Assembly (NCBI GenBank): GCA_934539245.1
Contig: CAKTCK010000001.1
Coordinates: 1 to 64,000, forward strand
From: an uncultured Faecalibacterium sp.
Lineage (GTDB): Bacteria; Bacillota; Clostridia; Oscillospirales; Ruminococcaceae
DNA length: 64,000 bases
Direction: 5' to 3'
The notes below the pieces were generated by a model. The model did not search any database. It saw only the letters and a list, made by a program, of their open reading frames with translations, and was not told the DNA's origin. Below are positions 7,806 through 15,308 of this stretch, piece after piece (the stretch's first letter is position 1; every line of letters starts with the position of its first letter). The translations under genes were made by a program, and so were the position numbers.

Positions 7806-8582
7806 ATGTCAACCAAACCAATCCATTCCACTGTTGCGACTCGCTTTGACCTGAGCGCAGCGGCCCTTCATATCCTTGCCATGGCGCTGATGTTGATGGA
7901 CCACCTGTGGGCAACCCTGCTGCCTGCGCAGGAATGGCTGACCTGCGCCGGGCGGGTGGCGTTTCCCATCTTTGCCTTTATGGCGGTGGAGGGCTATTTC
8001 CACACCCACGATTTGAAAAAATACACCCTGCGTCTGCTGTTGTTTGCCCTGCTTTCGGAAGTGCCCTTCGACCTGATGTACGGCGGTACATGGTTCTACC
8101 CGGTGCACCAGAATGTCATCTGGACGCTGCTGCTGGGCATTCTGGGCATCCACTTGATGGAAACCGTGCGCAAAAAGCAGAAAACATGGTTGTACCTGCT
8201 GGTGTCCGCCCTTGTGGTGGCGGCAGGCGCAGTGCTGGGTACGCTGGGCATGGTGGATTACTACGGTGCCGGTGTGCTGACCGTGTTCATCTTCTACTTT
8301 TTTCACGGGCACGGACGCAAGTGGTGGTGCCTGCTGGGGCAGCTGGCTGCACTGTACTGGGTCAACGTGGAGCTGTTGGGCGGGCTTATGTATCCCATTC
8401 AGCTTTTCGGCATGGACTTTGAGCTTTGCCAGCAGGGGCTGGCGCTGCTGGCACTGGTGCCCATCTGGCTGTACCGTGGGCGGCAGGGCTACCACAGCAA
8501 GCCCTTCCAGTATGCCTGCTACGCCTTTTACCCCGTGCACATGCTGCTGCTGGTTCTGGTACTGAACTTCGTGAACCGGTAA
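7806..8582 (+). CDS. TraX-family integral membrane protein
   Basis: 258 residues with about eight membrane helices. Hallmarks of the TraX family are LHILAMALMLMDHLWATLLP near the N-terminus, GRVAFPIFAFMAVEGYFHT, RLLLFALLSEVPFDLM and the C-terminal YACYAFYPVHMLLL. In F plasmids TraX acetylates pilin; chromosomal Clostridial relatives are probably membrane acyltransferases of unknown substrate. The start at 7806 has GAGG 7 nt upstream; the ATG at 7800 is too close to it. A terminator follows directly. Confidence 0.85.
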   Translation: MSTKPIHSTVATRFDLSAAALHILAMALMLMDHLWATLLPAQEWLTCAGRVAFPIFAFMAVEGYFHTHDLKKYTLRLLLFALLSEVPFDLMYGGTWFYPVHQNVIWTLLLGILGIHLMETVRKKQKTWLYLLVSALVVAAGAVLGTLGMVDYYGAGVLTVFIFYFFHGHGRKWWCLLGQLAALYWVNVELLGGLMYPIQLFGMDFELCQQGLALLALVPIWLYRGRQGYHSKPFQYACYAFYPVHMLLLVLVLNFVNR

Positions 8583-8590
8583 GATCTTAT

Positions 8591-8633
8591 AAACGGGTCA
8601 GAAACGCCTCTAGGTGTTTTTGACCCGTTTTTT
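8591..8633 (+). terminator. Intrinsic terminator after the TraX-like gene
   Basis: AAACGGGTCA (8591-8600) pairs with TGACCCGTTT (8621-8630) and is followed by T residues. Confidence 0.85.
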
Positions 8634-8715
8634 GGTCTTTTGCGTCCGGAGCTTTCCTATAAACGCAAAGCATGGTATACTGAAAGACGGAAAACAAAAG
8701 CTTGGAGGAGCAACA

Positions 8716-9573
8716 ATGACAAACAAGAAGCTGAACTACCCCGCAATTGCCAAGGAGGCGGCCATCCTGACCGGAGCCGTCGCCATTATTGCAGCGGCGG
8801 TCTATTTTTTTCTGGTGCCCAGCCATACATCCGTCAGCAGCATTTCCGGCCTTGGCATCGTGCTTTCTAATTTTGTGCCGCTGCCGCTTTCGGCCATTAC
8901 CATGGTGCTGAATATCGTGCTGCTCATCATCGGTTTTTTCACTTGCGGCAGGGAGTTCGGCGCAAAAACTGTGTATACCAGCGTGCTGCTGCCGGTATTT
9001 CTGGGGCTTTTTGAGCGGCTGTTCCCGGATTTTGACTCCATGACAGGCAGTCAGGAACTGGATGTGCTGTGCTACATTCTGGTGGTCAGCGTGGGTCTGA
9101 GCATCCTGTTCAACCGCAACGCATCCTCCGGCGGGCTGGATATCGTGGCAAAGATCATGAACAAGTACCTGCACATGGAGCTGGGCAAGGCCATGTCCCT
9201 TTCGGGCATGTGCGTGGCGCTCTCTGCCGCCCTTGTCTACGATAAAAAGACCGTGGTGCTGAGCATTCTTGGCACCTACTTCAACGGCATGGTGCTGGAT
9301 CATTTCATCTTCGACAACAGCATCAAGCGCCGGGTGTGCATCATTACCGAAAAGGAGGAAGCGCTGCGGCAGTTCATCATCAACGACCTGCACAGCGGTG
9401 CCACCATGTACGAGGCGATCGGGGCATACAACTTTGAAAAGCATAACGAGATCATTACCATCGTAGACAAAAGCGAGTATCAGAAGCTGATGAACTTTAT
9501 CAACCGCGAGGATCCCAAGGCTTTTGTTACCATCTATAATGTATCCAGCGTGCACTATCAGCCTAAGCGCTGA
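8716..9573 (+). CDS. YitT-family membrane protein with C-terminal DUF2179 domain
   Basis: 285 residues. Five to six membrane helices fill residues 10-190 (TGAVAIIAAAVYFFLVP, ASSGGLDIVAKIMNKYLHM). A cytoplasmic domain follows (about 205-285) with VCIITEKEEALRQFII, ATMYEAIGAY and VTIYNVSSVHY, the DUF2179 ferredoxin-like fold. The family is widespread in Firmicutes and has no settled substrate. TTGGAGGAG precedes the ATG at 8716. A promoter with TATACT at 8676-8681 and a weak -35 (TTTCCT) lies just upstream. Confidence 0.85.
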   Translation: MTNKKLNYPAIAKEAAILTGAVAIIAAAVYFFLVPSHTSVSSISGLGIVLSNFVPLPLSAITMVLNIVLLIIGFFTCGREFGAKTVYTSVLLPVFLGLFERLFPDFDSMTGSQELDVLCYILVVSVGLSILFNRNASSGGLDIVAKIMNKYLHMELGKAMSLSGMCVALSAALVYDKKTVVLSILGTYFNGMVLDHFIFDNSIKRRVCIITEKEEALRQFIINDLHSGATMYEAIGAYNFEKHNEIITIVDKSEYQKLMNFINREDPKAFVTIYNVSSVHYQPKR

Positions 9574-9611
9574 GCGGCACAGGGAAAGGGCGCAAAAGCC
9601 GTGCCCGGGGC

Positions 9612-9640
9612 TTTTCCGCAGCGGAAAACCGTGGTAAAAT
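9612..9640 (+). promoter_or_regulatory. Promoter of the HAD phosphatase gene
   Basis: TTTTCC is followed after 17 bp by TAAAAT, 28 bp before the ATG. Confidence 0.5.
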
Positions 9641-9668
9641 AAGAAAAAACGGAAAGGGAACGACAGCC

Positions 9669-10448
9669 ATGGACATCAGACTGGTTTGCAGCGACATTGA
9701 CGGTACGCTGCTGCAATACGGCAAAAAGGAACTGGAGAGCGAGATCTTTGACCAGATCCGGGCACTGCATCAGCGGGGCATCTGGTTCTGCCCGGCCTCC
9801 GGGCGGCAGTATACCAGCCTGCGCAAGCTCTTTGCACCGGTGGCAGACTGCTGCGTGTTTCTCTGCGAAAACGGCGGCACTATTTTTAAGGAAGAACAGT
9901 GTATCGCCAAGAATCCCATGCCCCGGGCGCTGGCAGAGGAGATTGCCAACGATATGTGGACGCACAGCGAGGGACAGGGCGAGGTGATGCTCTCCGGCCA
10001 GAACACCGCCTACCTGATGGAGCGCGGCCTTGGGATGCTGCAGCGGGTGCAGTTTGTGGGCAACCACTACCAGATTATCCACAGCCCCGCCGAGGTGCCG
10101 GAGGACATCACCAAGGTGTCGGTGTATCTGCACGAGGGCGTGGAGAATTATGTGGAGCGCTTTGTGCCCCGCTGGAAACAGGCCAACTGCGCCGTGGCGG
10201 GGCCGTTCTGGATCGATACCACCTTTGCCAACAAGGGCATCGGGGTGCAGTGCGTGTGCCGTACCCTTGGTATCGACTCTGCACAGGTCATGGCCTTTGG
10301 CGATAACTACAACGACGAGACCATGCTGGACGTGGTGGGCGTGCCCTACATTATGGATAACGCCGCCGCTCCGCTGCGGGCAAAATACAAAAACCACACC
10401 CCACGCCCGGAGGATGTGCTGGCGCAGCTGCTGGCACAGCAGCCGTAA
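9669..10448 (+). CDS. HAD-superfamily phosphatase, Cof type
   Basis: 259 residues. Motif I is SDIDGTLL (catalytic Asp pair at 9 and 11), motif II is the Ser in PASGRQYTSL, and motif IV is FGDNYNDETML, with a large C2-type cap (about 85-185) between them. Such enzymes dephosphorylate sugar phosphates, flavin nucleotides or related metabolites in the cytoplasm; the exact substrate cannot be read. It is followed after 14 bp by yjbR, probably in the same transcript. Confidence 0.9.
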   Translation: MDIRLVCSDIDGTLLQYGKKELESEIFDQIRALHQRGIWFCPASGRQYTSLRKLFAPVADCCVFLCENGGTIFKEEQCIAKNPMPRALAEEIANDMWTHSEGQGEVMLSGQNTAYLMERGLGMLQRVQFVGNHYQIIHSPAEVPEDITKVSVYLHEGVENYVERFVPRWKQANCAVAGPFWIDTTFANKGIGVQCVCRTLGIDSAQVMAFGDNYNDETMLDVVGVPYIMDNAAAPLRAKYKNHTPRPEDVLAQLLAQQP

Positions 10449-10462
10449 AGGGGGGCGAGCCA

Positions 10463-10840
10463 ATGGACCGCAAGGGATTGGAACAGCTCATTTTTGACAC
10501 TTACAGCGTAGATCCGGATTATCCGTGGATGGACACCCCGGAGTCGGCGGTGTTCCGCCATGCGGCAAACCGCAAATGGTTTGCGCTGGTCACCACCGTG
10601 CCCAAAAGCAAGCTAGGGCTGCCCGGGCAGCAGCCGGTGGATATCGTGAACCTGAAATGTGACCCCATTCTCATCGGCTCCCTGCGGGCAGAACCGGGTT
10701 TTTACCCTGCCTACCACATGAATAAGGAAAACTGGATCACTGCCGCGCTGGATGGCAGCGCCCCGGAGGATAAGCTCCGTCTGGTGCTGGACATGAGCTA
10801 CAACGCAACTGCACCCAAGCTGCGAAAAAAGAAAGCTTGA
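10463..10840 (+). CDS. MmcQ/YjbR family protein
   Basis: 125 residues, the usual length of the family. The signature features are PWMDTPESAVFRHAANRKWF, VDIVNLKCDP and YHMNKENWITAALDG. The fold resembles a double-wing DNA-binding CyaY-like domain, but the function is not established. The ribosome site AAAGGGGGG is strong. It probably shares a transcript with the upstream HAD gene, and a hairpin follows it. Confidence 0.9.
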   Translation: MDRKGLEQLIFDTYSVDPDYPWMDTPESAVFRHAANRKWFALVTTVPKSKLGLPGQQPVDIVNLKCDPILIGSLRAEPGFYPAYHMNKENWITAALDGSAPEDKLRLVLDMSYNATAPKLRKKKA

Positions 10841-10849
10841 CCGCAGCAA

Positions 10850-10926
10850 AATAAGAGCGGGCGCTGCAATTGCCGCCCGCTCTCATTCGTATTCAGAGTA
10901 AAGGGACTGCATTTTGCAAAAGGAGG
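10850..10926 (+). repeat. Hairpin plus shared leader segment (copy 2)
   Basis: AGAGCGGGCG and CGCCCGCTCT form a strong stem around CTGCAATT, without a T run. It is followed by TCTCATTCGTATTC-AGAG-TAAAGGGAC (10881-10910), which matches the leader of the TraX-like gene at 7751-7779. Confidence 0.45.
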
Positions 10927-10931
10927 AAGCT

Positions 10932-11279
10932 ATGGCTATTTTTGAAAAGACCATCCGTAACCAGAACTTCGATACCCTGCTCCGCAAGCTGGAACACGCC
11001 ATCCCGGACAGCAGTTGGTCGGCAGAGCTGGAAGCCGGCAGCGACTTTAAGGACGGCAGCGCCCGGTGCAGCGTGCGGGTGTTTGAGCGGTACAGCGTGG
11101 TTGGCGGTAACCGTCTCAGCCTGACGCTGACCCTGTTCCAGAACGGGGACACGCCCATCCGGCTGTCGGCCATTGCAGCGGGCGGCAGTCAGGCGGTGTT
11201 CTTTAAAATGAACACCCTTGGCGAGGACGCTTTTTTGAAGGACGTAAAGCAGCTGCTGGAAGAAATTTTGGAGGGCTAA
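10932..11279 (+). CDS. DUF6054 family protein
   Basis: 115 residues. FEKTIRNQNFDTLLRKLE, DFKDGSARCSVRVFERYS and AAGGSQAVFFKMNTLGEDAFL match the small DUF6054 family of Clostridia. It is cytoplasmic and its function is unknown. The ATG at 10932 has AAGGAGG upstream; an earlier in-frame start at 10914 does not. The next gene begins 1 nt after its stop, so the two are translationally linked. Confidence 0.75.
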   Translation: MAIFEKTIRNQNFDTLLRKLEHAIPDSSWSAELEAGSDFKDGSARCSVRVFERYSVVGGNRLSLTLTLFQNGDTPIRLSAIAAGGSQAVFFKMNTLGEDAFLKDVKQLLEEILEG

Positions 11280-11280
11280 T

Positions 11281-11646
11281 ATGTTTTATAGTGGGTTTGA
11301 CGCGCTGTTCAGCATCCTGTTCCCGCTGGTGTTTCTGTTTGTGCTGGGCATGATGCTGTTTACTGTGGTGGGCAATTTGCGCAGATGGAGCAAAAATAAT
11401 GCGTCCCCGCGCCTTACCGTCCCGGCTGCTGTGGTGGCCAAGCGGATGAACGTTTCCCGCCATCATACGGACAATACGATGGCGCATACGTTCACGAGCT
11501 ATTATGTGACCTTTCAGGTGGAAAGCGGTGACCGTATGGAACTCGAAGTAGATGGTTCGGACTACGGAATGCTTGTAGAAGGCGACACCGGAAAGCTGAG
11601 CTTTCAGGGCACGCGCTATCTGGGGTTTGAACGGAAAGACGGGTGA
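11281..11646 (+). CDS. DUF2500 domain membrane-anchored protein
   Basis: 121 residues. One membrane helix (about 8-32) is followed by a soluble beta-rich domain with VPAAVVAKRMNVSR, TSYYVTFQVESGDRMEL and GDTGKLSFQGTRYLGFER, the DUF2500 signature. It probably sits at the cytoplasmic membrane. The function is unknown. It is coupled to the DUF6054 gene upstream and overlaps or abuts the 96-residue membrane protein gene downstream. Confidence 0.8.
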   Translation: MFYSGFDALFSILFPLVFLFVLGMMLFTVVGNLRRWSKNNASPRLTVPAAVVAKRMNVSRHHTDNTMAHTFTSYYVTFQVESGDRMELEVDGSDYGMLVEGDTGKLSFQGTRYLGFERKDG

Positions 11647-11651
11647 CCGAT

Positions 11652-11942
11652 ATGCGGCAAAAGCATTCAAGCGTGCCGGAAATCGTGGGCAGAAGCCTGT
11701 TTTATACGCTGACGAACTATCTGCTTCTCAGCATGGCGCTGTCCTTCCGTGCGCAGTGGTTCTCGGTCTTGTTCTCGGTGGCGCTTGTATGGTGCAACAT
11801 GGAGTATTGGAACGCCATTTACAAGCTGACTGGTAAAAAGCTTGCCGCGTGGGTCTTGTGGGGCGTCTGCATTGCTGCAAGCACAGGCATTGCGTATTTT
11901 GCGGGGTATATCCAAGGAGCACTTGTTCCACTCACAATATAA
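11652..11942 (+). CDS. Small three-helix membrane protein
   Basis: 96 residues from ATG 11652; a GTG at 11643 that overlaps the previous stop codon would add three residues, and neither start has a clear ribosome site, so coupling to the upstream gene is likely. Hydrophobic stretches cover about 20-33, 38-50 and 66-90. No family is recognised. It is the last gene of the small operon beginning at 10932; no terminator is obvious before the hsp20 promoter. Confidence 0.6.
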   Translation: MRQKHSSVPEIVGRSLFYTLTNYLLLSMALSFRAQWFSVLFSVALVWCNMEYWNAIYKLTGKKLAAWVLWGVCIAASTGIAYFAGYIQGALVPLTI

Positions 11943-12015
11943 TAAATGCGTTGCTATGCTTTATTTTGTCCAAAATCGCAGAAGCTGTGACAAAAGTATT
12001 ATTCTTTTATGAATT

Positions 12016-12058
12016 TTAGCACTCTACGCTTGACAGTGCTAAAAAATCGTGCTATAAC
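12016..12058 (+). promoter_or_regulatory. CIRCE operator overlapping the hsp20 promoter
   Basis: TTAGCACTC-N9-CAGTGCTAA (12016-12042) matches the CIRCE inverted repeat bound by HrcA with one mismatch. It overlaps the -35 box of a promoter with TTGACA at 12030-12035, a 17-bp spacer, and TATAAC at 12053-12058. HrcA would therefore block RNA polymerase directly. The leader is about 115 nt. Confidence 0.9.
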
Positions 12059-12180
12059 AGTGGCGTGCTCAGGAGGAAGGGCAAAAGGAGAGCCGCAAGG
12101 CTCCCCGGAAAGCTCTTTGCAATGAGCTTCAAAACGTAATTTTATACCCGACCCGAACGCCGGGATTGGAGGTATGCTTT

Positions 12181-12645
12181 ATGTTTATGCCGACTGTTTT
12201 TCATGAGAACCTGTTCGATGATCTCTTCGATCCGTTCTGGAATGATGCTGCACTGGAGCGTATGATGAACCGCGAAGCCCGCGACACCTTTGGTAAGCGC
12301 GGTGCAAACATGATGAAGACCGATGTCAAGCAGACGGAAAACGGCTACGAAGTAGACGTTGACCTGCCGGGCTGCAAGAAAGAGGACGTTCAGATGGATC
12401 TGAACGATGGCTACCTGACCATTCAGGCCGTGCGCAGCCACTCTAACGATGAAAAGGACAACAAGGGCCGCTATGTGCGGCGCGAGACCTTCTCCGGCAG
12501 CTGCGCCCGCAGCTTCTATGTGGGCGAAGTGAAGAAGGAGGACATCCACGCAAAGTTCGAGGATGGCGTCCTGCACATCCAGCTGCCCGCTCCTCAGCAG
12601 ACGAAGGCTCTGCCTGAGAACCCGAATCTGATCGAGATCGAGTAA
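12181..12645 (+). CDS. Small heat-shock protein, Hsp20/alpha-crystallin family
   Basis: 154 residues. The alpha-crystallin domain spans about 45-140: TDVKQTENGYEVDVDLPGCK, then DGYLTIQA, RRETFSGSCARSFYVG, and the family motif AKFEDGVLHIQLP. The short C-terminal tail has LIEIE, an I-x-I-type oligomerisation motif. It is an ATP-independent holdase for unfolding proteins. GGAGG lies upstream of ATG 12181. The CIRCE site places it under HrcA heat-shock control, and it forms a single-gene unit with its own terminator. Confidence 0.95.
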   Translation: MFMPTVFHENLFDDLFDPFWNDAALERMMNREARDTFGKRGANMMKTDVKQTENGYEVDVDLPGCKKEDVQMDLNDGYLTIQAVRSHSNDEKDNKGRYVRRETFSGSCARSFYVGEVKKEDIHAKFEDGVLHIQLPAPQQTKALPENPNLIEIE

Positions 12646-12682
12646 ATGCCGACCGTTTGCGCCAAGGCATAACGTATATAGG

Positions 12683-12724
12683 ATGCCCCCGGAGAGCTGC
12701 AAGGCCCTCCGGGGGCATTTTTTG
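12683..12724 (+). terminator. Intrinsic terminator of hsp20
   Basis: ATGCCCCC-GGAG pairs with CTCC-GGGGGCAT around a short loop and is followed by seven T residues. Confidence 0.9.
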
Positions 12725-12909
12725 TGTATAGGCTTTCGATGACGGAGAGGGGAGAAAGTACCTGTTTTTGCCAGAAAACTTTATTTTTCCACCATTTCGT
12801 GGTATCCTTATAAGGCGCACGCATTACAGGCCTGCGGCTGCACTGGCAGCGGCTGCGGACTGCGTGCAGCAAAAAAGAACGTATAGAAGGGAAAAGGGGG
12901 ATAAAAGTC

Positions 12910-13587
12910 ATGGGCGAATTTGCCTTTCAGACTTTACGGGAAAGTATCACCTCTGCCATCAGGAGCAAGATCCTCACCGGGGAGTTGCAGCCGGGCGCAA
13001 AGCTGGCCGAGCAGAAACTGGCCGAGGAGTTCGGCTCCAGCCGGGCACCCATCCGGGAGGCGCTGCGGCAGCTGGAGCAGGAGGGCATGGTCGAGTATTC
13101 GCGCAATGTGGGGTGCTCGGTGCGCCGGGTGAAACCGGAGGACGCCTACGAGATCTATCTGCTGCGGGCAAATCTGGAAATGACGGCGCTGCGCTATTTT
13201 AACTGCAAATTCCCGGAGGAGGATCTGCGCACCCTGCGCGGCATCTTAGAGGAGATGCGCAATGTCCGGCCGGGGGATCTTTCAAAGATCGCGGAGAACG
13301 ACAACCGCTTCCACGCGGTCATCGTGCAGCGGGCAGGGCTGCCAAGGCTGCTGAAATTCTGGAACGATCTGAACTACGGCAACCTGCTTGTTGGGGTGAG
13401 CAGCGGCTCTAACCACGAGGTTCTTGCGCAGCGGCAGAACGGCATCCACACCAAGCTGTACGAGGTACTGGCAAGCGGCGACACCGAGGCTGCCTGCCGC
13501 ACCGTCTACGCCCACTACATGGAGCCTATGGAGCGGATGCGCAGCGCAAACAGCGCCGGACAGGCAGCAGACGGCACGGCAAAATAA
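12910..13587 (+). CDS. GntR-family regulator with FCD domain
   Basis: 225 residues. The winged helix (about 8-75) has LAEQKLAEEFGSSRAPIREA and LEQEGMVEYSRNVGCSVRRV; the FCD ligand domain fills about 85-210 with conserved metal-type ligands in NDNRFH and late His residues. AAAAGGGGG precedes the ATG. Directly downstream is a promoter carrying a 26-bp palindrome with the FCD-type core ATTGTCTACAAT, in front of an amino-acid permease and an M18 aminopeptidase, so this protein most likely controls those two genes in response to an amino acid or related acid. Confidence 0.9.
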   Translation: MGEFAFQTLRESITSAIRSKILTGELQPGAKLAEQKLAEEFGSSRAPIREALRQLEQEGMVEYSRNVGCSVRRVKPEDAYEIYLLRANLEMTALRYFNCKFPEEDLRTLRGILEEMRNVRPGDLSKIAENDNRFHAVIVQRAGLPRLLKFWNDLNYGNLLVGVSSGSNHEVLAQRQNGIHTKLYEVLASGDTEAACRTVYAHYMEPMERMRSANSAGQAADGTAK

Positions 13588-13634
13588 GGGGAATTTGGCT
13601 GAACGTCTAAATTTTGACCAATCATTTTATGGAA

Positions 13635-13671
13635 ATTGCAGATTGTCTACAATCTGCAATTATGCTATACT
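13635..13671 (+). promoter_or_regulatory. 26-bp palindromic operator overlapping the permease promoter
   Basis: ATTGCAGATTGT (13635 on) is mirrored by ACAATCTGCAAT (ending 13660); only the two central bases break symmetry. The -35 box TTGTCT (13643-13648) lies inside it, and TATACT (13666-13671) follows after 17 bp. Binding of the upstream GntR protein would repress this promoter. Confidence 0.8.
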
Positions 13672-13792
13672 GTCAAAGTGACTGGTCGAGAGTTGCTGTA
13701 TTTTTGGTAAAAATTGCAAAATGTATGCGGAACCTCGGCCTTCTTACAGGAACTTCCGCCCTGTGTGGAGAAGAAAGAGAGGAATTATCCGT

Positions 13793-15235
13793 ATGTCTAA
13801 CAAAGAAAAAGCCACAAAGATCTCGTGGCTTACCCTTGCCTTCATGGCCTTTTCTACGGTCTGGGGCTTCGGCAACATTACCAACGGCTTTGTGTACTTT
13901 AACGGTCCGCAGGTCATCTTCAGCTGGATCTTCATGTTTGCCCTTTACTTTATCCCCTATGCGCTGATGGTGGGCGAGCTGGGCTCCGCCTTTAAAAACG
14001 AGGGCGGCGGTGTCAGTTCATGGCTGCACCAGACCACCAACGCCAAGCTGGCTTACTACGCCGGCTGGACCTACTGGGCGTGCCACATCACCTACATCGC
14101 CAGCAAGGGCAGCGGCTTTCTGAAGGCGCTGAGCTGGGCGGTTTTCCGCAACGCGGAGACCTACGATTCCTTCCCCACCCGCTACATCCAGCTGGCTACC
14201 TTCGGCATCCTGCTGCTGGGCTGCTACATTGCAAGCTTGGGTCTGAATCCCCTGAAAAAGCTGCTGACTGCCGCCGGCACCTGCACCTTCGTCATGTCCC
14301 TGCTGTACATCGTGATGATGTTCGCTGCCCCGGCCATCAACCCCACGGCAGAGTACGTCCACGCCAACCTGAGCTTCAGCAGCCTGATCCCCAACTTCAA
14401 CGTCACCTACTTCACGTCTCTGTCCATTCTGGTGTTCGCTGTGGGCGGCTGCGAGAAGATCTCTCCCTACGTCAATAAGGTCGAGAACCCCAGCAAGGGC
14501 TTCCCTCGCGGCATGATCACGCTGGCCGTCATGGTGGTCACCTGCGCCATTCTGGGCACGCTGGCTATGAGCCGCATGTTCGACCCCGCCATCATCAACG
14601 CCAGCGCAGAGAGCTTCAACGCCTATGCCGCCAACAGTTCCTACTGGGCTTTCCAGAAGCTGGGTCAGTATTACCATGTGGGCGATCTGTTCATGATCAT
14701 CTACGCCCTGTGCAACGTCATCAGCCAGTTCGCCGTGCTGATCCTGAGCATCGATGCACCGCTGCGTATGCTGCTGGATAACGAGCATACCAAGCAGTTC
14801 ATCCCGCAGGCTCTGCACAAGGTCAACGCCCATGGCGTGCACAGCAACGGCATCAAGATGGTGGCTGTGCTGTCCGGCTCCATCATTCTGGCACAGTCCT
14901 TCGTGCCCGGTGCGGCTGCCGTTTTGCGCCAGTTGACCAAGCTGAACTCTGTGTGCATGCCCATGCGCTACCTGTGGGTGTTTGCCGCCTACATCGCCCT
15001 GCGCAACGCCTACGATACCATCCCTGCCGAATACCGCTTTGTCAAGAATCAGGCCGTGGCCAAGTTCTTCGGCGGCTGGTGCTTTGCCGTTACCGCCGTG
15101 TGCTGCGTGCTGGGTATGTATGATAAGGACCCCTTCACCTTTGCACTGAACGTTATCACCCCCGTGGTGCTGACCGTGCTGGGTCTCATTCTGCCTGCCC
15201 TTGCAAAGCGCGAGCAGACTGCTGCCAAAAAGTAA
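13793..15235 (+). CDS. APC-superfamily amino acid permease
   Basis: 480 residues with about 12 membrane helices. The N-terminal helix TLAFMAFSTVWGFGNITNGF has the glycine-rich unwound segment of APC transporters; SLSILVFAVGGCEKISPYVNKVENPSKGFPRGM is the conserved TM6 to loop region of the glutamate/GABA-antiporter branch. It probably imports or exchanges an amino acid. The ATG at 13793 has AGAGAGG upstream; the frame is open further up, but without a ribosome site. It is followed by a terminator-like hairpin and then the M18 aminopeptidase, suggesting peptide or amino-acid use under GntR control. Confidence 0.85.
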   Translation: MSNKEKATKISWLTLAFMAFSTVWGFGNITNGFVYFNGPQVIFSWIFMFALYFIPYALMVGELGSAFKNEGGGVSSWLHQTTNAKLAYYAGWTYWACHITYIASKGSGFLKALSWAVFRNAETYDSFPTRYIQLATFGILLLGCYIASLGLNPLKKLLTAAGTCTFVMSLLYIVMMFAAPAINPTAEYVHANLSFSSLIPNFNVTYFTSLSILVFAVGGCEKISPYVNKVENPSKGFPRGMITLAVMVVTCAILGTLAMSRMFDPAIINASAESFNAYAANSSYWAFQKLGQYYHVGDLFMIIYALCNVISQFAVLILSIDAPLRMLLDNEHTKQFIPQALHKVNAHGVHSNGIKMVAVLSGSIILAQSFVPGAAAVLRQLTKLNSVCMPMRYLWVFAAYIALRNAYDTIPAEYRFVKNQAVAKFFGGWCFAVTAVCCVLGMYDKDPFTFALNVITPVVLTVLGLILPALAKREQTAAKK

Positions 15236-15248
15236 CCTGAATATGCTC

Positions 15249-15283
15249 AAAAAGGGCCGGTCAGCACTGACCGGCTCTTTTCA
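15249..15283 (+). terminator. Terminator-like hairpin between permease and aminopeptidase
   Basis: AGGGCCGGTCA pairs with TGACCGGCTCT around GCAC with one G-U pair, followed by four T. It lies between two co-directional genes 73 bp apart, so it may reduce rather than abolish read-through into the peptidase gene. Confidence 0.7.
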
Positions 15284-15308
15284 GATACACCCTAGGAGGT
15301 TTATTTTT

